Part shown: in pieces, positions 27,670-36,940 of the stretch | Position numbering within the stretch: position 1 is the first letter of the stretch | Layout of the letters: each line of letters begins with the position of its first letter | Assembly (NCBI RefSeq): GCF_006788895.1 | Contig: NZ_VFRA01000001.1 | Location: 1,550,001-1,614,000 of the forward strand | Source of the DNA: Rhodoglobus vestalii | GTDB lineage: Bacteria > Actinomycetota > Actinomycetes > Actinomycetales > Microbacteriaceae | Direction: 5' to 3' | DNA: 64,000 nucleotides | Notes under the pieces: model-generated | Seen by the model: only the letters and a program-made list of their open reading frames with translations | Databases searched by the model: none | What the model was told of the DNA's origin: nothing | Position numbers and translations under genes: made by a program

Positions 27670-28521
27670 ATGAAGATCCTCTCGATTCAGTCAGCGGTCG
27701 CCTTCGGTCATGTCGGCAACTCAGCCGCAGTGTTCCCGCTGCAGCGCATCGGCGTTGAGGTGCTGCCCGTTTATACGGTCAACTTCTCGAACCACACCGG
27801 CTATGGCGCGTGGCGCGGGCCGATGATCGACCCCACCGACGTCTCCGAAGTCATTGCCGGTATCGAAGATCGCGGAGTGTTCCCCCAAATCGACGTCATC
27901 CTGTCGGGGTATCAGGGTGGCGAGGGCATCGCCGATGTCATCATCGATACCGTTGCCCGAGTCAAGGCTGCCAACCCGAACGCGATCTACGCCTGCGACC
28001 CGGTGATGGGCAATGCGAAATCCGGATGCTTCGTTGGCCCCGCCATCCCGATCCTGCTCCGCGAGCGTGTGGTTCCTGCCGCGGACATCATCACGCCCAA
28101 CCAGTTCGAGCTCGGCTTTCTCACCAACACCGAGCCCGACACCATCGAGTCGACTCTCGTGTCCGCCGACCTCGCCCGCGCCATGGGCCCGAGCACCGTC
28201 CTCGTCACGAGCGTCCAGCGCCCCGACCGCGAAGCAGACACCATCGAAATGATGGTTGTGACGGATGCCGGAGCCTGGATCGTACAGACCCCGCAGCTGC
28301 CGATGAAGGCCAACGGTTCCGGCGATGTCACCGCGGCGCTTTTCACCGCGCACCTCACGCGCGGTGGGGACGCTGCCGATGCCCTCGCGCGCACGGCATC
28401 CAGCGTCTTCGACCTGCTCACGAAGACTCTTGACTCCGGCGAACGCGAACTACAGCTCGTCGAGTCGCAAGCGTTCTATGCCGAACCGCGAATGCAATTC
28501 GCTGCGCACCAGGTGCGGTAG
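27670..28521 (+). CDS. pdxY: Pyridoxal kinase
   Basis: 283 residues, ribokinase-like fold. Phosphorylates pyridoxal to PLP in the salvage route. The N-terminus MKILSIQSAVAFGHVGNSAAVFPLQR in outline, the substrate segment NFSNHTGYGAW, CDPVMGN and the C-terminal anion hole in NGSGDVTAALFTAHL all match PdxY, and it is the usual length. GGGAG lies upstream of the ATG. Divergent from hipB with 197 bp between; it may be monocistronic. Confidence 0.93.
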   Translation: MKILSIQSAVAFGHVGNSAAVFPLQRIGVEVLPVYTVNFSNHTGYGAWRGPMIDPTDVSEVIAGIEDRGVFPQIDVILSGYQGGEGIADVIIDTVARVKAANPNAIYACDPVMGNAKSGCFVGPAIPILLRERVVPAADIITPNQFELGFLTNTEPDTIESTLVSADLARAMGPSTVLVTSVQRPDREADTIEMMVVTDAGAWIVQTPQLPMKANGSGDVTAALFTAHLTRGGDAADALARTASSVFDLLTKTLDSGERELQLVESQAFYAEPRMQFAAHQVR

Positions 28522-28610
28522 ACGATAAAGCCCTGTTCCGCGCCCAGCGGACCGAGTGCCGCTAGAGTTCAAGGACGTTCCCTAGTCGGCAGCGCGCGGA
28601 AGGAAGCATT

Positions 28611-30218
28611 GTGGCTTCAACACTATTCGTCGGAAACGTCCTCACTCTCACCGAGAGCGCCCCGCGTGCGGAAGCCGTACTCGTTGCGGATGAACGCATC
28701 GCTGCGGTCGGCACCGAACACGAACTTCGGCTGTTGCTGCCAGACGACGCCACCGTGGTCGACCTTGGTGATCGCACCCTCATGCCAGGCCTCATTGAGC
28801 CGCACGGACATCCCACCTCAAGCGCAATACTGCTCAGCGACAACGTGGTCGACATCCGACCCGTTGTTGTCAAAGATCCTCACAAGGTGATGGACCTCAT
28901 CTGGGATGCCATCGCGACACATCCCGACGGTGTCATGGCCAACGGTTGGGATCCCCTACTCCAAGTAGGACTCGACAACCCCACCCGCGCCAGCCTCGAC
29001 GAACTTGCCGGCACCGTGCCCCTCGTCATAGTGCACAACTCCGGACACACCTCATTCTTTAACACCGCCGCCGCCAATCTTGCCGGCATTACCCGCGAGA
29101 CCCCCGACCCCGCCGGAGCCTCCTACGGACGGGATAACGCCGGAGAACTCACTGGAACAGCAAACGAAACCGCCGCCATCTTTGCTATCGCCGACCCCTT
29201 CCTCCGCAAATCGTATGCAGAATTTGGGCCCCTCATCGCCGCCGAACTGAGCCGCGCCAACAAAGCGGGCGTCACCACCGTCTGTGACATGTCGTGGAAC
29301 CCCGCCCAAGCCCCACTGCTGACAGCAGCGCGGCAAGATCACGAACTCACCGCCCGGCTTCGCTTCTACGAAATGTCGCATCCCGGCGGAACCAGCACGG
29401 TTCCCCGCCAGAACGGCGACGACATAGTCACCCAAATCGGGATCAAAACCTGGGCAGACGGCTCCCCCTGGGTGGGAAACATCGCCACCTCGTTTCCATA
29501 CCTCACCAATGCGACCACCACCGCGATGGGGCTCGGACCTGACCACCGCGGTGTCGCCAACTTCTCCCAAGAAGAACTCACCAAAATATCGCGGGGCTAT
29601 GCCGCCCAAGGATGGCAGCTCGCCTGCCACGCCCACGGAGACCTCGCAATCGACAGCGTCTTGAACGCGTGGCAAACCGTCATCACCGAGCTCACCCTCA
29701 CTGACCACCGTTTTCGCCTCGAACATGTCGGCGCCATCACGGCAGCACAGTGTGAGCGCGCCGCTGCCCTCGGGGTCACGGTCAGCGTTTTCGTCGACCA
29801 CATCCATTACTGGGGTGACGTTCTGGTCAATGAACTCTTCGGTGAACCCGGCACACGATGGGCGGATGCTCAGAGTGCAGTAGCCGCCGGAATCCGCACC
29901 ACCTTCCACAACGACGGCACCGTCACGCCGCTCGAGCCGTTCCGCAACATGTCCGTGGCCATGACACGACTCAGCGACACCGGCCTCAAGCTCGACGGAG
30001 CCGAAGGGGTGTCTTTAGACGACGCACTTAAGGCGCACACAGTGCATGCGGCGTGGCAGCTGCGGTCCGAAAACCAGATCGGCAGCATCGAGGTGGGAAA
30101 GTACGCTGACCTGATCATCGTGGATCAAGATCCCCACACAGTCACTGCCGAAAAATTGGCGTCGACCCGAGTGCTCGCTACCTACTTCGCCGGCGCCCTC
30201 GTTTACGAGCGTGAATAG
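28611..30218 (+). CDS. Amidohydrolase family protein (YtcJ-like, amidohydrolase 3)
   Basis: 535 residues from a GTG with GGAAGG 7 nt upstream. The metal-dependent hydrolase barrel shows MPGLIEPHGHPTS (HxH-type motif), CHAHGDLAIDSVLNAW, RLEHVGAITAAQ, and the C-terminal composite sandwich motif IGSIEVGKYADLIIVDQDP. The DP before H and the T-H order fit the YtcJ branch, whose natural substrates are mostly unknown. Its last 8 bases overlap the transposase remnant that follows. Confidence 0.9.
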   Translation: MASTLFVGNVLTLTESAPRAEAVLVADERIAAVGTEHELRLLLPDDATVVDLGDRTLMPGLIEPHGHPTSSAILLSDNVVDIRPVVVKDPHKVMDLIWDAIATHPDGVMANGWDPLLQVGLDNPTRASLDELAGTVPLVIVHNSGHTSFFNTAAANLAGITRETPDPAGASYGRDNAGELTGTANETAAIFAIADPFLRKSYAEFGPLIAAELSRANKAGVTTVCDMSWNPAQAPLLTAARQDHELTARLRFYEMSHPGGTSTVPRQNGDDIVTQIGIKTWADGSPWVGNIATSFPYLTNATTTAMGLGPDHRGVANFSQEELTKISRGYAAQGWQLACHAHGDLAIDSVLNAWQTVITELTLTDHRFRLEHVGAITAAQCERAAALGVTVSVFVDHIHYWGDVLVNELFGEPGTRWADAQSAVAAGIRTTFHNDGTVTPLEPFRNMSVAMTRLSDTGLKLDGAEGVSLDDALKAHTVHAAWQLRSENQIGSIEVGKYADLIIVDQDPHTVTAEKLASTRVLATYFAGALVYERE

Positions 30219-30489
30219 TCAGGCGAACTCTCCCGCCACGGCAACAAACGCACAAGTAGCTGGCCGAGTGCACCCCGGCCTGCGCCACTCAGGACGCATG
30301 CTCCACCTCGGAATCGGACGCGCCCACAACAGAACAGAAGTCATCTGCCTCATCCACAACCAGCAGGCAACAATCATCACCCACACCGGCACCGTCCTAG
30401 CCGAATTCACCCTCGACCCCGCGACCGGATACCAAAAGAAAACGGCTGAACCCCCGAAACCGGGGGTTCAGCCGTTCACGATGTCCTGA
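30211..30489 (+). pseudogene. Remnant of an IS481-like transposase/integrase C-terminus
   Basis: A 92-codon frame. Residues 22-75 (GLRHSGRMLHLGIGRAHNRT, then ICLIHNQQATIITHTGTVL and FTLDPATGYQ) match in pattern the beta-barrel tail of actinobacterial IS481-type transposases: RYNGRLHHIGLGRTH, a hydrophobic V-x-x-L strand, then ELTLDPxRxYQ. No DDE catalytic core precedes it; the frame starts inside the amidohydrolase stop. The last 14 codons run through the rho-independent terminator of tRNA-Leu. It is therefore a stump left by deletion or decay, lying beside a tRNA gene. Confidence 0.7.
30441..30476 (-). terminator. Rho-independent terminator of tRNA-Leu
   Basis: A perfect 15-bp stem (AACGGCTGAACCCCC at 30441-30455 and its complement at 30462-30476) with a 6-nt loop. 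On the - strand it is followed by a T-rich run (TTTTCTTTT counting the stem end), so it ends the leftward tRNA-Leu transcript. On the + strand there is no T run. Confidence 0.8.
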
Positions 30490-30501
30490 GACATCACACT
30501 G

Positions 30502-30585
30502 TGCGCGAGGGGGGACTTGAACCCCCACGTCCTTTCGAACACACGGACCTGAACCGTGCGCGTCTACCAATTCCGCCACTCACGC
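30502..30585 (-). tRNA. tRNA-Leu (anticodon CAG)
   Basis: 84 nt with a 7-bp acceptor stem (GCGTGAG with CTCGCGC), a long variable arm as expected for a class II tRNA, and anticodon loop TTCAGGT in the stem ACGG/CCGT. The T arm is GGGGGTTCAAGTCCCCC. The 3' CCA is not encoded. Confidence 0.95.
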
Positions 30586-30794
30586 GTGGGTTAAGTTAAG
30601 ACTCAACTGGGTGAGATTATCACAGCGCCAACTCGATCAGCGACTCGACTCCACAACGCAATTAACTAACGATTCACAGGATCGTCATATAAGGTCGGTT
30701 GCTGTCCGTGTGCCAATACTGCGGGCTGAACCAGACCTGATCCACAACTGCCGAAATCGGGCAGTGCACAGACCACACCCCTGGGGGTTACCGC
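30586..30794. other. Intergenic region between tRNA-Leu and the M23 peptidase gene
   Basis: 209 bp holding the divergent promoters of tRNA-Leu and of the peptidase. TAATCT on the - strand and TATAAG on the + strand (near 30688-30695) are possible -10 boxes, but neither has a good -35 at normal spacing. No repeat or other gene seen. Confidence 0.35.
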
Positions 30795-31508
30795 GTGAAA
30801 CGAATGCTGACACTCAGCGCAATCATGGCAGTTGCCGTGAGCGTGACTGTTCCAGCCGCAGCACACATGGCACCGTCATCTCGTGAACTTCCGTCAATTG
30901 CGTACGCGGCTTCAGCATCCGACGCAACCCAGCAAGTGTCATCCGCCGCAGGTGCCGAAGCTGAAGCATCCGTACCCGACCAGTCATTCGCGTCATCCAT
31001 CGATACCGAAATCAGCGCCGCAACGCGCGACGCTCTCGCAGTAGAAAAGATCGTCGTCGAGCCACCTCCCGCCCCCGTTTACGCTGGCCCCTCCGGCTCC
31101 TTCGCGGGTTCTTACGCCGGAGAGTTCGCCGGCTTCCTAGCCATGTGGCCGGCAAGCGCCCCCGTCAACGATGGCTTCGGCTACCGCGGTGCTGGCGAAT
31201 TCCATGGCGGCATTGACCTCATGACCGGCAGCGGCGCCACCATCGTTTCCGCGTCCCCCGGTGTGGTCACCCAGGTCACCTTCGGCGGTGGTTGGGGTCA
31301 GTTCATCAAGATCGATCACGGTAGCGGAGTATCCACTCTCTACTCGCACCTGATTCAGGGCTCACAAATGGTGTCACCCGGCCAAACCGTGGCAGCAGGA
31401 ACGCCCATCGGATTGAGCGGAAGCACCGGCTACGTCACCGTCGCCCACCTCCACTTCGAGACCTACGTGAACGGTTCGCGAGTCGACCCCATGGGGCTCC
31501 TGCCCTAA
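30795..31508 (+). CDS. Secreted M23/LytM-domain peptidase
   Basis: 237 residues from a GTG (ATG at 30804 is an alternative). A signal peptide covers about residues 1-24 (LTLSAIMAVAVSVTVPAAAH). A low-complexity linker of some 75 residues leads to the LytM domain. The zinc ligands are present: His and Asp in FHGGIDLMTG and the HxH of VAHLHFETY; YSHL completes the site. With all metal residues kept it may be an active endopeptidase that cleaves peptidoglycan cross-links. It lies just upstream of the cell-wall growth cluster. Confidence 0.92.
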   Translation: MKRMLTLSAIMAVAVSVTVPAAAHMAPSSRELPSIAYAASASDATQQVSSAAGAEAEASVPDQSFASSIDTEISAATRDALAVEKIVVEPPPAPVYAGPSGSFAGSYAGEFAGFLAMWPASAPVNDGFGYRGAGEFHGGIDLMTGSGATIVSASPGVVTQVTFGGGWGQFIKIDHGSGVSTLYSHLIQGSQMVSPGQTVAAGTPIGLSGSTGYVTVAHLHFETYVNGSRVDPMGLLP

Positions 31509-31588
31509 TCTCTCGGCGTCGATAACAGCTTAGGCCACCCCAAGCAGCTAACATCGACGTACCGCACCGAGCGATCACGAGGAGAGCT

Positions 31589-32305
31589 GTGGGTCTACTA
31601 GACAACTTTGAACGAGGTCTTGAGCGTGCCGTCAACGGTGCATTCGCTAAGACCTTCAAAAGTGGTCTACAACCCGTTGAAATCACCAGCGCCCTTCGCC
31701 GAGAACTCGACACCCAAGCTGCCGTCGTCTCCCGCGAACGCATCCTCGTGCCCAACAACTTCACCGTGCGCCTCAGCGAAACCGACTACCAACGTATGGC
31801 TGGCCTCGGAACAACGCTCGTGTCTGAGCTCATCGAACTCGTACAACGCCACGCCACCGCCCAGCACTACTCATTTTCTGGCGGCATCAGCATTTCCCTG
31901 GCCTCCGATCAGGCCCTCAGCCAAGGAATGATCGAAGTCGACTCCGTGAGCGTCAAAGGCACTGTCGCCTGGACGCCCATCCTCGACATTGGTGGCACCC
32001 GGCATCCACTCGTGCACTCTCGCACCATCATCGGCCGGGGCAGCGAAGCCGACATCACCATCGACGACAACGGCATCTCCCGCAAACACGTCGAAATATT
32101 GTGGGACGGCACCAAAGCGGAGGTCAACGACCTCAACTCCACTAACGGCTCAAAACTCAACGGAGCTCCCGTCTCCCGTGCACCCCTGGCACCCGAATCC
32201 GTCATCGATATCGGAAGAACCCGTATCGTATTCCGTGTGCTAGCCCAATCCGCCGCCGCCGACCAGCCCGTTGACCAACAAAACGACCGGGGGTTCACCC
32301 TGTGA
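31589..32305 (+). CDS. fhaA: FhaA, DUF3662 plus FHA-domain protein
   Basis: 238 residues from a GTG with GAGGAG upstream. The N-terminal DUF3662 domain (about 1-115) starts MGLLDNFERGLERAVNGAF. The C-terminal FHA domain shows IIGRGSEADITIDDNGISRKHVEI and DLNSTNGSKLNG, which bind phosphothreonine. In mycobacteria FhaA binds the phosphorylated pseudokinase MurJ/MviN and modulates peptidoglycan precursor export. First gene of fhaA-fhaB-pstP-rodA-pbpA-pknA-pknB; its stop overlaps the fhaB start (GTGA). Confidence 0.94.
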   Translation: MGLLDNFERGLERAVNGAFAKTFKSGLQPVEITSALRRELDTQAAVVSRERILVPNNFTVRLSETDYQRMAGLGTTLVSELIELVQRHATAQHYSFSGGISISLASDQALSQGMIEVDSVSVKGTVAWTPILDIGGTRHPLVHSRTIIGRGSEADITIDDNGISRKHVEILWDGTKAEVNDLNSTNGSKLNGAPVSRAPLAPESVIDIGRTRIVFRVLAQSAAADQPVDQQNDRGFTL

Positions 32306-32811
32306 GTGAACTCACCCTCCTTCTGCTGCGCGTTGCCTTCCTCGCCATCATGTGGGGCTTCATCTTCGCTATCGTCTACGCGCTGCGCTCCGACCTCTTC
32401 GGAGAAAAAGTGCGCCGGATGCCCGTGCAAAGCTCCACGCCAAGGGCCGCGCCCTCAGCACCAGCCGCCGCACAGCCCACCCGCCCCGCGCCACCGGCTC
32501 CCGCCGTCGGCAACTCCCTCGACGCCACACGTCTCGTAATTGTGTCTGGCTCGAAAGAGGGCTTAGAGATTTCGTTGCCCGAGGAACAACTAACGATTGG
32601 TCGCTCAAGCGAATCTGGGCTTGTTATTCGTGACGACTACACCTCAACCCATCACGCACGTTTGTTGCGGTGGGCAGACAGCTGGGTTGTTCAGGACCTT
32701 GATTCCACCAACGGCACCTTTTTGGCGGGCCAGCGTGTGAGTGTACCAACACCAATTCCATTGAATACGCCGATCAAGATTGGCACAACCAGCTTCGAAC
32801 TGCGACGGTAA
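32302..32811 (+). CDS. fhaB: FhaB (FipA), membrane-anchored FHA-domain protein
   Basis: 169 residues. One N-terminal membrane segment (LLLRVAFLAIMWGFIFAIVYAL, about 5-27), a Pro/Ala-rich linker, then an FHA domain: TIGRSSESGLVIRDDYTSTHHARL with VQDLDSTNGTFLAGQRV. Mycobacterial FhaB/FipA links kinase signalling to FtsZ and FtsQ. The GTG start overlaps the fhaA stop; pstP starts 4 bp after its stop. Confidence 0.93.
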   Translation: MSELTLLLLRVAFLAIMWGFIFAIVYALRSDLFGEKVRRMPVQSSTPRAAPSAPAAAQPTRPAPPAPAVGNSLDATRLVIVSGSKEGLEISLPEEQLTIGRSSESGLVIRDDYTSTHHARLLRWADSWVVQDLDSTNGTFLAGQRVSVPTPIPLNTPIKIGTTSFELRR

Positions 32812-32815
32812 CTGG

Positions 32816-34060
32816 ATGGCCAATTCGGGCAACAGTGCCGCCGCATCCCATGTGGGTAAGATTCGCTCCAACAATCAGGACAGTGCCTACGCTGGCACCC
32901 ACCTTTTTGTGGTCGCCGACGGCATGGGGGGTCATGCCGGTGGTGACGTTGCTTCCGCGATTACGATCAAACATCTTGCCGAAGCCGACCACCCCTACTC
33001 CACCCCCGAAGACGCCGCGCAAGTTCTGCACGACACCCTGCTCGCCGCCAACCAGATGCTCTCCAACACCGTAATTGAGCACAACGAGCTCACCGGTATG
33101 GGAACGACAGTGAGTGGTATGGTTCGCGTGGGCGACAAACTGGCCATAGCCCATATTGGTGATTCCCGCATCTATCTACTGCGTGACGGCACGATGAGCC
33201 AGATCACGCACGATCACACATTTGTGCAGCGGTTGGTCGAAAGCGGCCGCATCACCCCCGAAGAGGCAGCCGTGCATCCGCGTCGGTCAGTGCTGATGCG
33301 GGTTTTGGGTGACGTCGATGCGTCACCAGAGATCGATACCGAAGTGCTTGACACTAAGCCGGGCGACCGCTGGCTGTTGTGCTCTGATGGGCTGAGCGGT
33401 TTCGTCAACGACGACAAGATTGCTGCCATGCTGCGTCGGGTCACCGATGTCACGCTCGCAACCGATCGACTCATCCAGGCAAGCCTCGATCAGGGTGCCC
33501 CCGACAATGTCACCGTAGTGTTGGTCGATATCGTCGATGAAGAAGCGTCGTCGCATGAGCCTCCCATCATGGTGGGTTCGGCAGCGTCACCGCTCTCCTT
33601 TGAGCCTCCCGCCCCCAAAAAGCCGCCGCGCCTTCCGAGTCTCCTCCTGCATCCCCTTAAAGCCACAACGCCAGACGATGCGCATTTTGAGCCCGAATCT
33701 GATGAGTACTATCAGGCGATCATTCGGGAGGACCGCCGCCGAGTTCGTCGCCGCCGCATCTCGTGGATCGCGTTCATCACGATCGCGGTTACCGCAATCA
33801 CTGCGGGTCTCATCGGCGGCTACCAGTACACCCAGCAGCAGTATTACGTGGGTGCCGACAATGGTCAGGTCACCATCTATCAGGGTGTCCAGCAGACCAT
33901 CGGGCCGATTTCGCTGTCACAGGTCTACCAAATCAGCGATGTGCGCGTTGTCGACCTGCCGCTGTACCGCCGCGCCAGTGTCGAGAACACCATTAATGCG
34001 CGCGACCTCGAAGATGCCCTCCGCATAGTGAGAATGTTGACTGATGCCCGCATCCGCTAG
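32816..34060 (+). CDS. pstP: PP2C-type Ser/Thr phosphatase
   Basis: 414 residues from the ATG at 32816. Removes phosphates placed by PknA and PknB. The PP2C metal residues are in VGKIRSNNQDSAY, VVADGMGGHAGGDVAS, AHIGDSRIYLLRDG, LLCSDGLSGFVNDDKI and GAPDNVTVVLVDI. A linker with a Glu/Arg-rich patch leads to one membrane helix (WIAFITIAVTAITAGLIGGY, near residue 325-345) and an extracytoplasmic part of about 70 residues. In M. tuberculosis the gene is also between fhaB and rodA. It overlaps rodA by 17 nt. Confidence 0.95.
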   Translation: MANSGNSAAASHVGKIRSNNQDSAYAGTHLFVVADGMGGHAGGDVASAITIKHLAEADHPYSTPEDAAQVLHDTLLAANQMLSNTVIEHNELTGMGTTVSGMVRVGDKLAIAHIGDSRIYLLRDGTMSQITHDHTFVQRLVESGRITPEEAAVHPRRSVLMRVLGDVDASPEIDTEVLDTKPGDRWLLCSDGLSGFVNDDKIAAMLRRVTDVTLATDRLIQASLDQGAPDNVTVVLVDIVDEEASSHEPPIMVGSAASPLSFEPPAPKKPPRLPSLLLHPLKATTPDDAHFEPESDEYYQAIIREDRRRVRRRRISWIAFITIAVTAITAGLIGGYQYTQQQYYVGADNGQVTIYQGVQQTIGPISLSQVYQISDVRVVDLPLYRRASVENTINARDLEDALRIVRMLTDARIR

Positions 34061-35489
34061 CCCCGACGTTCGCGCCTCGGCTTCGGCCGGCCCGCGAACA
34101 ATGACTGAAAGCATCCGCCTCAGGTTGCGGGTGCCCGCCCGGCTGCGCAATCTTGAACTTGCGCTGGTAATTGTGGCGATCGCCATCAATCTGGGCTCGA
34201 TCGCCCTCGTTCAATTGGGTGCAATCGGGCGACTAGGTTTCACTGTGCTTGGGCTTTCTGCACTGCTCGGTGTTCTAGTTTTTGCGATGCACACCACTCT
34301 GCGGGTGACTGCTCGGGATGCTGATCCGCTGATCCTGCCGATTATCACCGTTCTCAATGGGCTGGGAATCGCCATGATTTACCGCCTCGATCTCGCCGAA
34401 GAGGCGACGGGCTGGTCGAGCGGCGGCATCCGTCAAATTACTTGGACGGCGATTGCCATTGTCATTGCGATGGCCGTTCTGCTGATCATCAAGAATCACC
34501 GTGTGCTGCAGCGGTATCGCTACATTGCAATGTTTAGCGGCATCGCGCTGCTTCTGCTGCCCCTGGCTCCCGTGATCGGAGCAACCCGCTTCGGTGCTCG
34601 CCTGTGGGTCGAGATTGGCGCGTTCTCTTTCCAGCCGGGCGAACTCGCCAAAATCGCGCTTGCCGTGTTCTTCGCCGGCTATCTGGTATCGGCGCGTGAC
34701 TCGCTCTCGATGGTTGGCCGCAGGGTGCTCGGCATGACCTTCCCGCGGGCCCGCGATCTCGGCCCCATCATTGTTGTGTTTGTGGCGTCCATGCTCGTGC
34801 TGATCTTCCAGCGCGACATGGGTACAGCGCTGCTCTACTTCGGTCTCTTCCTTGTGATGATCTATGTCGCCACGGGCCGCGCCAGCTGGATCCTGCTCGG
34901 CATGGCCATGTTTTTGGGAGGCGCGTATGTTGCCAGCCGCTTCCTCACCTACATCTCCGGCCGCATCGACGCCTGGCTCGATCCTTTCAACCCGGATGTC
35001 TACGACGCCACGGGCGGTAGCTACCAGCTGGTGCAGGGTCTGTTTGGTCTCGCCGATGGAGGGCTCATTGGCACCGGTCTCGGGCGCGGCAGCCCCCAGA
35101 TCACTCCCCTCGCCGAAAGCGACTACATCATCTCGGCACTCGGGGAAGAGTTGGGTCTGATTGGTATTTTTGCCATTCTGGCGCTGTACCTTTTGTTTGT
35201 TTCTCGTGGATTCCGCATCGGCTTTGCCGGTCAAGATGACTTCGGTCGCCTGCTCGGTGTCGGACTCGCCTTTGTGATCGCATTGCAGGTTTTTGTGGTG
35301 ATCGGCGGTGTCACGCGCGTGATTCCGCTGACCGGCCTCACGACACCATTCCTTGCCGCCGGTGGTTCATCACTGGTTGCTAACTGGATCATTGCGGCAC
35401 TGCTGCTGCGGCTTTCAGATACGGTGCGCCACCAGCCGCAACTTGTCATCGAACCATCGATTGACAACCGATTGGTGGTGGGTCAATGA
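34044..35489 (+). CDS. rodA: SEDS-family peptidoglycan glycosyltransferase RodA/FtsW
   Basis: 481 residues; an ATG at 34101 would give a shorter form. About ten to twelve membrane helices. SEDS signatures are visible: RFGARLWVEIGAFSFQPGELAKIALAVFFAGYL in parts, the GTALLYFGLFL segment, SYQLVQGLFGLADGG and ESDYIISALGEELGLIG. It polymerises lipid II together with the class B PBP encoded next. Its stop overlaps the pbpA start by ATGA, so the pair is made in concert. Confidence 0.95.
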   Translation: MPASASPDVRASASAGPRTMTESIRLRLRVPARLRNLELALVIVAIAINLGSIALVQLGAIGRLGFTVLGLSALLGVLVFAMHTTLRVTARDADPLILPIITVLNGLGIAMIYRLDLAEEATGWSSGGIRQITWTAIAIVIAMAVLLIIKNHRVLQRYRYIAMFSGIALLLLPLAPVIGATRFGARLWVEIGAFSFQPGELAKIALAVFFAGYLVSARDSLSMVGRRVLGMTFPRARDLGPIIVVFVASMLVLIFQRDMGTALLYFGLFLVMIYVATGRASWILLGMAMFLGGAYVASRFLTYISGRIDAWLDPFNPDVYDATGGSYQLVQGLFGLADGGLIGTGLGRGSPQITPLAESDYIISALGEELGLIGIFAILALYLLFVSRGFRIGFAGQDDFGRLLGVGLAFVIALQVFVVIGGVTRVIPLTGLTTPFLAAGGSSLVANWIIAALLLRLSDTVRHQPQLVIEPSIDNRLVVGQ

Positions 35490-36940
35490 ACCGCGAACTC
35501 AAACGGGTGAGCACTGTTGTGTTACTCATGTTTGTGAGCTTGTTCATTTCGAGTTCTGTTATTCAGGTCGTTACTGCCGATAGCCTGCAGGCGGATGGTC
35601 GAAATGTGCGCACACTTTATGCAAGCTACTCGGCCGAACGTGGCCCGATTCTCGTCAACGGCGAACCCATCGCTCTGTCGCAGCCCGCTGATGACGAGTT
35701 CAAGTTTTTGCGGGTCTACCCCCAGGGTGAGCTTTACGCTCCCATCACCGGCTACCTCACTCTCAACCAGGGAAATACTGGAATCGAGAGCGCGCTCAAC
35801 GACTATTTGAGTGGCTCCTCCAACGATCAGTTCTTCGATCAGGTGAACGCGATTCTTACCGGCCAGAAGCCTACGGGGGCCGCAGTTGAGCTCACCATTG
35901 ACCCCGTCATCCAGCAGGCGGCATGGGATGCTCTCGGTGACTACACTGGCGCGGTCGTCGCGATCAAGCCCAAGACTGGCGAGATTATTGCCATGGTGTC
36001 GAAACCGACGTTTGATCCCAACGAGTTAGCAGTGCATAACACCGGGGCTGTGATCGACACCTACGAGCGCCTACTCAATGATCCGAGCGAGCCGCTCTTC
36101 AACCGAACACTGGCTGGACCGCTGAATCCCCCCGGCTCCACCTTCAAGCTTGTCGCGGCTGCCGCGGCCCTTGAGAGCGGCAATTACACCGCCGAGAGTG
36201 CTTTTCCGAACCCTGCAGAGTTGCAGTTGCCCGAGAGCACCTTCAAGATCAGCAACGCTAACAGCGGCACGTGTGGCCCTGGCAACACGGCGACGATCGC
36301 CACCGCCGTGCGACTCTCGTGCAACATTCCTATGGCTGAGTTGGGCGACGCGCTGGGTGCGAGCGTGATCCGCGAGCAGGCCAACAAGTTTGGTTTCAAT
36401 GAGAGCGTCTCCGTGCCTCTTGAGTCCACTCCGAGCGTTTACCCCCGCGCGCTTGATCGCCCGCAGACGATGCTCTCCGCATTCGGTCAGTCGAGCGTTC
36501 GCGCATCTCCGCTGCAGATGGCGATGGTGTCGATGGCGATCGCCAACAGTGGCACCCTGATGCAACCGAACCTGGTTGAGAGCGTCGTTGCCTCCGATCT
36601 CACAACGATTCAGTCCTTCGAACCGACCGTGTTTAGTCAGGCGATCAGCCCGCAAACCGCCGCCGCACTCACCGCAATAATGGTGGCTGGGGTCAATAAC
36701 GGTGCCGCGAGCAGTGCCAGAATAGACGGGGTTGAGGTTGCAGGTAAGACCGGCACGGCAGAGAACGGGCAAGGGGAACCTTACACGTTGTGGTTCACTG
36801 GATTCGCGCCGGCAAATGATCCAGAAGTTGTCGTTGCGGTAGTTGTTGAAGATGGTGGCGGGCTTGGACAGTCCGGTACCTCCAGCGGCATCTCCGCACC
36901 AATTGGGCGTCAAGTACTAGAGGCGGTGCTAAACAAATGA
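35486..36940 (+). CDS. pbpA: Class B penicillin-binding protein (PbpA)
   Basis: 484 residues. One N-terminal membrane helix (about 8-30), a short pedestal domain, then the transpeptidase. The active-site motifs are Ser218 in PPGSTFKLVAA, Ser278 in RLSCNIPMAEL, and Lys421 in EVAGKTGTAENG. The length and the lack of PASTA repeats fit actinobacterial PbpA, which cross-links wall made by the neighbouring RodA. It overlaps pknA by ATGA, and in mycobacteria PbpA activity is tuned by PknB. Confidence 0.95.
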   Translation: MNRELKRVSTVVLLMFVSLFISSSVIQVVTADSLQADGRNVRTLYASYSAERGPILVNGEPIALSQPADDEFKFLRVYPQGELYAPITGYLTLNQGNTGIESALNDYLSGSSNDQFFDQVNAILTGQKPTGAAVELTIDPVIQQAAWDALGDYTGAVVAIKPKTGEIIAMVSKPTFDPNELAVHNTGAVIDTYERLLNDPSEPLFNRTLAGPLNPPGSTFKLVAAAAALESGNYTAESAFPNPAELQLPESTFKISNANSGTCGPGNTATIATAVRLSCNIPMAELGDALGASVIREQANKFGFNESVSVPLESTPSVYPRALDRPQTMLSAFGQSSVRASPLQMAMVSMAIANSGTLMQPNLVESVVASDLTTIQSFEPTVFSQAISPQTAAALTAIMVAGVNNGAASSARIDGVEVAGKTGTAENGQGEPYTLWFTGFAPANDPEVVVAVVVEDGGGLGQSGTSSGISAPIGRQVLEAVLNK

